Shown here one piece after another: positions 7,101 through 10,968 of a DNA stretch of 10,968 nt. Source of the stretch: Thermoplasmata archaeon (lineage in GTDB: Archaea > Thermoplasmatota > Thermoplasmata > Thermoplasmatales > Thermoplasmataceae); assembly GCA_021797955.1 (NCBI GenBank), contig JAJZYV010000023.1, positions 1 through 10,968 on the forward strand. Reading direction: 5' to 3'. How positions within the stretch are numbered: position 1 is the first letter of the stretch; each line of letters opens with the position of its first letter. The position numbers were made by a program, and so were the translations under genes. The notes under the pieces are model-generated. The model saw only the letters and a program-made list of their open reading frames with translations. It made no database searches and was not told where the DNA came from.

Positions 7101-7994
7101 TCATTTGTGTACAGAAATATCAAGAATGTAAATCTTAGCAGAAAGATCAATTTGTATGGTATATATTTGAACGGCAATAATGCTGAATTTATTTTAAATT
7201 CCAGGGAAATATCCAATACCACTGTTCGCTCAAAGGAGAAATACGTAAGCTTGTCAAATGTATGGGGTGGTTCTATGGTCAGCTATTATACTCTAATAGC
7301 AGCCTCTCCAGAGGAAAATATAATGCCTCTTGTGACATACGGAAAAATGTCTGTGTTTCAGGCATATTTTAATGGGTCTCCAATAGGTAATCCAGTCTAT
7401 CAAAATCAGTCAACAGTAGTCACTGCATACCCGATTGTTGTCTCTGCAAATAATGATACGGTCTGGAACATAGGTGGAGTTTTGATAAACAGTAGCAGCG
7501 TTTCCCTTCGCTTTAACACTTCTGGAAATCATACTATCTATCTCAGATATATGAATAATACATTCGCATACAATATCGATGTCATACCAGTACCTTCGGA
7601 AATCAAACACATGAGTAATTTATCTTTACCATCTCCAGGCACATATGAGATCCCCGTATACACTCAATCCGAAAACAGTTCTATAATCAAGGTATACGTT
7701 AATGGAATAATAGATAACAGCTCTTCAGGAAAATTCGTTTACCATTACAGGTTTTCAGGAAACTATGTTGTCCTTGTAAGAGTTTACAATTCCGCTGGAT
7801 TCTATCAATATACTGTAAATGTAACAATAGGCAACATCCCCAAATATACTGTTGTCGATTGGATTTATCTCTTGTACAATATCTTCTTTACCTTAGGGGC
7901 AATCCTATTCATGCTTGTTCCTGCTGTAAGAAATTTGGCATACCATCTCGTCAGAAAAGTACTCGGGATAATCCCCCTGAAACACATCCATTAA
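4179..7994 (+). CDS. Large GT-C-like membrane protein with glycosylated outer DUF2341-like and Ig/PKD-like domains
   Basis: Residues 1-415 form about 11 hydrophobic helices. The first outer loop holds LIGGDIGIYN with acid D42 and a later loop has YSLNPLAILMG; this resembles GT-C lipid-sugar-dependent transferases of the AftD/DUF3367 kind rather than STT3, whose WWDYG motif I do not see. Residues 420-1220 lie outside: about 34 NxS/T sequons from N450 to N1214, a DUF2341-like segment (about 598-705, with FRYTNGTYIPAWIENITGSG and ending GEAPQIS), a following part with NSHDNGNEVF near 846, and two Ig/PKD-like segments (about 1060-1140 and 1145-1217, the second with VRVYNSAGFYQYTVNVTIG). Residues 1225-1250 are a membrane anchor with a basic tail. 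Start: TTG at 4179 is the only start near a TATA box, since a stop lies at 4167-4169. Catalysis is inferred; a pure surface or adhesion role is the alternative. Confidence 0.8.
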   Translation: MEISDIRKLNAITFLLIEAVFGLFWAIMYSQQLFDNLLIGGDIGIYNVNSPVVSQLMVPQMNLPNIFASVVYSFSPPFLVASWDFLFFISSFSMPIGIYILLSRLKFRHTTQVAGSLFYSLNPLAILMGVDWEYSVLLFFVPVLFLFLIRFYESKKIKDLIFADVVLFLLFAIQGIDYLKFIIFILVAIIILSVIEFNLKKTLRNIAAVGIAFAVLLIMLTPAVISILEAFLVFKASASSNSGVTSALYSIAQFEYSASSVQGTIFALPYVSNQLTSIMYESSWFGLIYLTIIVSTIVYAISSHNKYRKVNITLIALLFSLIVFQYGVYNGSFLYLFKNPYVGVYNYPLFFYFTQVFIYTFFFAQLLEASINKLTSLHFFAIRKKLSHLSVVIFTVAIIALVLLSSIPVMQYEIQSNPPGVKAGAPSYVTDLALSLKAYQGQRILVLPENTTSLSYIYVGASQSDVYGFPYGYQNFASEFPNPYEFQNLSANFVNSDIPALSMALLKHDIQVIVILDPQLTVPITSDGVQLNGGGSVFAREINATGLYKIATVNQNFIIYSLATSHINTVYSNANPFANNLSFQRVTPVNGLAIVTSNYSYPDIPIRVTLPLGIEPSPSEVYDQLIFLPSSISGSINTNFSNIMFRYTNGTYIPAWIENITGSGAYIYLKLKGEFNRTIDLMILPKDSTIPFSSGYLGEAPQISGTGTNVLPAGIEYSSVAVGAYGYGYDGSNYTLNFTFNPSDFSYLENRNLSNIGFFSYSGSLLKAHLMGSPTNNSTSAVVAISFPRGVHYFKTQQKNYNIFYIGFARKSVNLSALYFHVNYTYQPDLAVDYVPFAVRNFGMYNSHDNGNEVFPEYDAYLNGYYSANGWGFGVPVPGYGLLSFAYYPPDFEFVDNLGNIGSGMLAESLSYISGQAASPLYISNQSTSVFFGNVPVSYVNFKPAGQLNSSEVGWISNTTSDKAMIAENFNNSTSFVYRNIKNVNLSRKINLYGIYLNGNNAEFILNSREISNTTVRSKEKYVSLSNVWGGSMVSYYTLIAASPEENIMPLVTYGKMSVFQAYFNGSPIGNPVYQNQSTVVTAYPIVVSANNDTVWNIGGVLINSSSVSLRFNTSGNHTIYLRYMNNTFAYNIDVIPVPSEIKHMSNLSLPSPGTYEIPVYTQSENSSIIKVYVNGIIDNSSSGKFVYHYRFSGNYVVLVRVYNSAGFYQYTVNVTIGNIPKYTVVDWIYLLYNIFFTLGAILFMLVPAVRNLAYHLVRKVLGIIPLKHIH
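4402..4409 (+). repeat. C8 homopolymer inside the membrane-protein gene
   Basis: Eight consecutive C residues encode part of SFSPPF near residue 76, at the edge of the second membrane segment. In an A+T-rich gene such a C run stands out. Gain or loss of one C would truncate the protein early, so it could act as a slippage-prone switch. Confidence 0.6.
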
Positions 7995-8023
7995 CTTCCT
8001 TTACTTAAGTCAATGAAATGCTT

Positions 8024-9088
8024 CTATATCTTTTTGTCTGGTATCTTCTCTTCGGGTTTAGACGGGATTCTGGTCTTTACGGTCTTCGTATTTTTATGAA
8101 GATCAAACGCAGAACGCCATTTGTAGTCAAGGTAAACAATCCCGGCAATATCTCTTAAGCTCCGGGTAATACCGGTCCCCATTGTAGATCCAACATAGTC
8201 ACCAATTCTGTAATCTATGATCGCATATCTGGCACCAGAAGTAAAGGCCCTTAGGACCAAATCGTGATCTTCATGTGCGTTGACAAAAGTTTCATCAAAG
8301 ACGTCATGGTCAAGGTTACTGATGTATTGAGAACTCAAGATATAAAAATCTGTGAATGAAATTAAGTTATAGCCATGCTTGTACAAAAGAAAAGTGAATC
8401 CTGTACGAGGGGAGAAGAAATATCTGCAGTGAAATTTATTTTCTAATTGTAATAGTGATTTAACCAAAGCAAGGTCTTGGGATTTTATATATCTTAGTAG
8501 AAGGATCTTCTCCCGTAACATTCTTGGCTTAGAAAATCTGGCTGGTACAGAGTGATATTGTGACCTGTGAGTGAAAACAAGATCCGTTTTTGCGTTATCT
8601 AATTTGGAAAGCTCTCTTTTCAAAGTGGATATGTCATCAATCTTGTACATGTCATCGTTTGAAATCACGATCCATTTTGGACTGTATTCCATAGCCTTCC
8701 TTATCCCTATATTGCATTTGTGAGAATAGTTAAAATAGAAATCTCTTTCATTTCCTCCATCGACAAAAATTATATGTAGACCATTAAAAATATTTTCGCG
8801 GCATTCTGTCGCATATTTTCCTCCAAAATCAGCAGTGGGGATAACAACTATGATATCCTTATCTCCTTCAACTTCGCGAATATGGGCTACGCCTTTTGGT
8901 CTCTCCTTCATCCATTTTATTAACTGGTCTCTACTTTCGAAGTTGTTATAAAATTCTAAGATCTTCTGTGGATCATCACTGTTGAATTGATCGTTGAGGT
9001 AATCAAAAAGGCTCAGGAAGATAGGACCTTCACTCTTATCAAATCTACAGTAAAGCCTGGACTCTTTCATATAGATCCTTAGTGTCAT
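8024..9088 (-). CDS. GT2-type glycosyltransferase with N-terminal extension
   Basis: A 354-residue GT-A fold glycosyltransferase of a different subgroup from the other three. About 80 residues of unrecognised sequence precede the catalytic start DIIVVIPTADFGG. It then has the strand LHIIFVDGGN, the helix NIGIRKAMEYS, and the donor- and metal-binding motif WIVISNDDMY with N144, D145 and D146. The segment FDETFVNAHEDHDLVLRAF carries the E273-D274-x-D276 pattern typical of the catalytic-base region of inverting GT2 enzymes such as rhamnosyl and galactofuranosyl transferases. The tail is lysine-rich with no membrane helix, so the protein is probably cytosolic or peripheral. Start: ATG at 9086-9088, with an in-frame stop just upstream; an internal ATG at residue 7 is possible. 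It converges on the giant membrane-protein gene with only 29 bases between stop codons. Sugar and acceptor are unknown. Confidence 0.82.
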   Translation of the reverse strand: MTLRIYMKESRLYCRFDKSEGPIFLSLFDYLNDQFNSDDPQKILEFYNNFESRDQLIKWMKERPKGVAHIREVEGDKDIIVVIPTADFGGKYATECRENIFNGLHIIFVDGGNERDFYFNYSHKCNIGIRKAMEYSPKWIVISNDDMYKIDDISTLKRELSKLDNAKTDLVFTHRSQYHSVPARFSKPRMLREKILLLRYIKSQDLALVKSLLQLENKFHCRYFFSPRTGFTFLLYKHGYNLISFTDFYILSSQYISNLDHDVFDETFVNAHEDHDLVLRAFTSGARYAIIDYRIGDYVGSTMGTGITRSLRDIAGIVYLDYKWRSAFDLHKNTKTVKTRIPSKPEEKIPDKKI

Positions 9089-9103
9089 TCGACATTATAT
9101 GTA

Positions 9104-9114
9104 GATATAATATG
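9104..9114 (-). promoter_or_regulatory. Possible TATA box for the leftward GT2 gene
   Basis: The minus strand reads CATATTATATC, centred about 21 nt before the ATG at 9088, somewhat close for a leaderless start but compatible with initiation at or just inside the start codon. The area is A+T-rich, so a chance match is possible. Confidence 0.3.
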
Positions 9115-9263
9115 AAATTTAGCTGTTATCTGTATAAAATACATCTGTGGAGTGACCAAATATCACAGACTTACATAATGTATGTGAAAACACTAGGAGC
9201 GTTCTTTCCCCCAATAATATTCAGAGATGATCGCTGGAATCACAAACTGCTATTGAAAAGCCG

Positions 9264-9304
9264 GGGTGGTCTGGCCCTTAAATGGTTGGACAACTTTTGC
9301 TTAT
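9264..9304 (+). repeat. Left terminal inverted repeat of the IS3-like element
   Basis: Begins GGGTGGTCTGGCCCTTAAAT and runs through TGGACA to CTTAT. It aligns, with a few mismatches and small gaps, to the reverse complement of 10364-10403, which begins GGGTGGATTGGCTCCTTAAT and also runs through TGGACA to CTTAT. Confidence 0.75.
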
Positions 9305-9307
9305 GTC

Positions 9308-9318
9308 TCTATAAATAT
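9308..9318 (+). promoter_or_regulatory. Putative promoter and G-rich ribosome binding site of the IS3-like element
   Basis: TCTATAAATAT is a good TATA-like box about 42 nt before the OrfA ATG at 9356. Between them lie two G5 runs (about 9338-9342 and 9346-9350); the second sits about 5 nt before the ATG and may act as a Shine-Dalgarno site. This element thus uses a leadered start, unlike most host genes here. Confidence 0.4.
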
Positions 9319-9355
9319 ATTAGAGCTATTATGGAAAGGGGGTTTGGGGGAAACA

Positions 9356-9559
9356 ATGACTGAACGTAAACACCGGAAGGCAGAAGAAAAAATAGCCCTT
9401 ATCAACGAGATCAGGGATAAGGGCAATGTTGTTGAGACGTGCAGGAAATACGGGGTAGATCCAACCATGTTCTACCGTTGGAAAGAGTCATACGAGACCT
9501 TCGGCATGGAAAGGCTGAGATCTAGATCGCGATCTATAGCGCCACGTCTCCCAAGCTAA
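9356..9559 (+). CDS. IS3-family transposase OrfA, helix-turn-helix part (truncated by frameshift)
   Basis: The 67-residue product starts MTERKHRKAEEKIALINEIR and contains a helix-turn-helix of the IS3/IS911 OrfA type at about residues 12-42 (VVETCRKYGVDPTMFYRWKE), which would bind the terminal repeats. The frame breaks near 9550: one frame back, the sequence continues as PKLKKEKESLKKIIAEK, then a TAG at 9601-9603, then LKVALLRDAYKKRG. That stretch is the leucine-zipper-like helix that normally follows the helix-turn-helix, so a one-base deletion has cut the protein short. I placed the start at the ATG at 9356, although the frame is open back to 9266, because earlier codons overlap the terminal repeat and the promoter. 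It is probably no longer functional for transposition. Confidence 0.65.
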   Translation: MTERKHRKAEEKIALINEIRDKGNVVETCRKYGVDPTMFYRWKESYETFGMERLRSRSRSIAPRLPS

Positions 9560-10360
9560 AGAAGGAGAAGGAGAGCCTGAAGAAGATCATAGCTGAGAAG
9601 TAGCTTAAGGTTGCATTGCTGCGGGACGCATATAAAAAAAGAGGGGAAAGCGCTGATCTCTGAATACAGGTCAAGGGGGATGAACATTTCCAGAATTCTT
9701 GCTTTCCTGAAGATTCCGAGGATCACGCATTACTGTATTCCGCCATCCATGCATTTCAGGAGAGGGAGAAAGGCCTCCACGATCACTGATTCCGGAATTG
9801 TCGCGATTGCAGATGAACAGATCCTGCTTGATATTACGGATCTTTTTGGCAGGGAATTCGTCTGCTATGGTTAAAAGAAAGACACAAAATACCTGCAGAC
9901 ATCCGGTTATATAATCAACAGAAAGAAGGTATTCCGCCTCATGAAGGAGAACAATCTCCTCAATTATACATACAATTACCGCAGTCCAGCCAAGAGTGTT
10001 GTGGAACCGGTTGTTTCTGTCCTGAAACCAAATGAGGTTCGGGAGATGGATACCAAGTCTGTGTACTTACATGGAGAGAACAGAACGGCATACCTGTTTG
10101 CCATTCATGCAACATCCCACATGAGAGGATATACCCTGCCACTCCAAGAGAAAATGCACATATCGAGTCATTCAACTCCATTCAGGAGAAGGAAGTGTTC
10201 AGGAGGTTTGAGTTCTCCTCCCTTCGAGGATGCAGGTAACAGAATCTCAAGGTTCATTGAATTCTACAACAATGAGAGGCTGCATTCAGCAATCGATTAC
10301 AGAACGCCAAGGGAAGTATATCAAGAATGTAAGGAAGACATAAGAGGTGGATTGGCATGA
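9550..10360 (+). pseudogene. IS3-family transposase OrfB, disrupted
   Basis: The pieces form a typical IS3 transposase when read across frames: the zipper region (9550-9640, with a TAG), then from about 9640 ISEYRSRGMNISRILAFLKI, then REFVCYG followed by a TAA at 9872-9874 where intact relatives read YGYRR, then YLQTSGYIINRKKVFRLMKE, then the first catalytic region VREMDTKSVYL with the aspartate at 10049. The catalytic glutamate region NAHIESFNSIQEKEVFRRFE is one frame back from 10153, with E at 10165. The frame then returns for FIEFYNNERLHSAIDYRTPR, a classic C-terminal block. First D to E spans only about 39 residues, against roughly 95 in intact enzymes, so about 55 residues including the second catalytic aspartate are deleted. 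It cannot encode an active transposase. Confidence 0.85.
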
Positions 10361-10363
10361 GCG

Positions 10364-10403
10364 ATAAGTCAATCCTGTCCAGAATTAAGGAGCCAATCCA
10401 CCC
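10364..10403 (-). repeat. Right terminal inverted repeat of the IS3-like element
   Basis: Reverse complement of this stretch matches the left terminus at 9264-9304: shared blocks are GGGTGG, TGGC, CCTTAA, TGGACA and CTTAT in the same order. It begins 4 bases after the OrfB stop codon, a normal arrangement for an IS3-type element. Confidence 0.75.
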
Positions 10404-10573
10404 ATGAAAAAAGATTCTGCAATCTATTCCGTAAAAAATGACGAGTTAAGGTTTAATCACGGATTCGGGGCGATGGAAGGATTGTTAAAAACACACATCT
10501 CGTAGCATTAGTATCTACTAATAGATAATTGACAATGCTAATTTTCTCAACATTATTGGACTCTACTGCAGGG

Positions 10574-10968
10574 CTAAATTCCAAGAAGATGACGGAAATT
10601 AATTTTTACCAAATTTGGATTGTGCTTCGAGAGTGTGTTGATCGATCTGGTAAATCGTTCATGAACGTGCAATGCAATCTCATAAATTAGGTCATTCTCA
10701 CGTATGAAAGTCTTAAATCGTGAATAAATGCCAAGTTCCTCTTGAGGTTTACTTTTACTATTCCATAAATAAATATAGTCTGATTGCTGCACGCCTTCAT
10801 GTGAGAATTTCTCTTCTTTCAGCACGGTTCTTACATAAATATAAATTTCGTCTTTCGAATAAATATTTACGCGTTTACCATTTTTGGGGATAGTGTATTG
10901 AATCTGCTGTAAAATTGAAAAGGTCCTGCACAATTCGGATTTGAAGAGGCGAAAATATGCAGGACCAT
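10574..10968 (-). CDS. Hypothetical protein, open at the right window edge
   Basis: I do not recognise this protein. The frame is open from the window edge to a TAG at 10574-10576, giving at least 131 residues. The first possible start inside the window is a TTG at 10931-10933 (119 residues), but codons upstream of it also read without a stop (GPAYFRLFKSE), so this may be the 3' part of a longer gene. It is rich in charged and aromatic residues (DEIYIYVRTVLKEEKF, QQSDYIYLWNSKSK, RENDLIYEIALHVHERF), has no membrane helix or signal peptide, and shows no motif I can name. It reads toward the IS3-like element and ends about 170 bases from it. The codon use is A+T-rich like the glycosyltransferases. 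It could also be a chance open frame, but its length and composition look protein-like. Confidence 0.5.
   Translation of the reverse strand, partial: GPAYFRLFKSELCRTFSILQQIQYTIPKNGKRVNIYSKDEIYIYVRTVLKEEKFSHEGVQQSDYIYLWNSKSKPQEELGIYSRFKTFIRENDLIYEIALHVHERFTRSINTLSKHNPNLVKINFRHLLGI
10922..10966. repeat. Perfect 9-bp inverted repeat, 27-nt spacer
   Basis: GGTCCTGCA at 10922-10930 pairs perfectly with TGCAGGACC at 10958-10966. It lies within the open frame at the right edge and close to its possible TTG start. It could be a hairpin, a regulator site or part of an element end beyond the window. Confidence 0.55.

Larger units (their letters stand above)
9264..10403 (+). mobile_element. Decayed IS3-family insertion sequence, about 1.1 kb
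   Basis: The element is bounded by imperfect inverted repeats of about 40 bp (9264-9304 and 10364-10403). Inside, in one direction, lie a small helix-turn-helix OrfA and the broken remains of an IS3-type DDE transposase OrfB. Size and gene order fit an IS3-family element that has lost roughly 165 bp of coding sequence. I see no convincing target-site duplication flanking the ends, which suggests an old insertion or later rearrangement. Confidence 0.8.

Noticed and set aside
9082..9363. 93-codon rightward open frame spanning the gap before the IS3-like element
   Set aside because: It overlaps the start of the leftward GT2 gene, crosses the left terminal repeat of the element and has no recognisable motif. 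The gap 9089-9263 is treated as non-coding.
9960..10181. Minus-strand open frame of 73 codons
   Set aside because: It is antisense to the transposase remnant, whose motifs are unmistakable on the plus strand.
1..10968. CRISPR array, tRNA or rRNA
   Set aside because: No regularly spaced direct repeats and no tRNA T-loop or rRNA-like sequence were seen on either strand.

Overview
The window looks like an accessory 'glycosylation island' from an archaeon, most likely of the Thermoplasmata (inference). The case rests on A+T-rich genes with TATA-like boxes about 25-30 nt upstream of start codons that lack Shine-Dalgarno sequences (leaderless style), TTG starts, archaeal-type glycosyltransferases, and a giant membrane protein with a heavily sequon-loaded outer domain. 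No rRNA, tRNA or other taxonomic marker is present, so genus is not callable.

Layout. 1-681 is the 3' part of an IS21-family insertion sequence: the helper ATPase IstB, open at the left edge, followed by the repeat-bearing right end of the element. 682-888 holds no gene. 889-1695 (-) is a GT2-like glycosyltransferase with a degraded DxD motif. 1696-2000 is a divergent promoter region. 2007-2981 (+) and 3155-4120 (+) are tandem paralogous GT2 glycosyltransferases. 4179-7994 (+) encodes a 1271-residue membrane protein: about 11 N-terminal membrane helices resembling a GT-C enzyme, a roughly 800-residue outer region with a DUF2341-like segment and two Ig/PKD-like segments, and a C-terminal membrane anchor. 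8024-9088 (-) is a further, different GT2 enzyme converging on it. 9264-10403 is a decayed IS3-family element with about 40-bp imperfect terminal inverted repeats and a transposase broken by frameshifts, stops and an internal deletion. 10574-10968 (-) is an unrecognised gene fragment open at the right edge, containing a perfect 9-bp inverted repeat.

How it may work together (inference). The four GT2 proteins would act at the cytoplasmic membrane face, adding sugars to a lipid carrier or membrane acceptor; three of them end in a hydrophobic segment. The GT-C-like protein would use a lipid-linked sugar donor outside the membrane and itself shows about 34 N-glycosylation sequons in its outer part. 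No oligosaccharyltransferase (AglB), flippase or nucleotide-sugar synthesis gene lies in the window, so the set is incomplete or depends on genes elsewhere. Insertion sequences on both sides, one decayed, fit a variable locus that is gained, lost or reshuffled.
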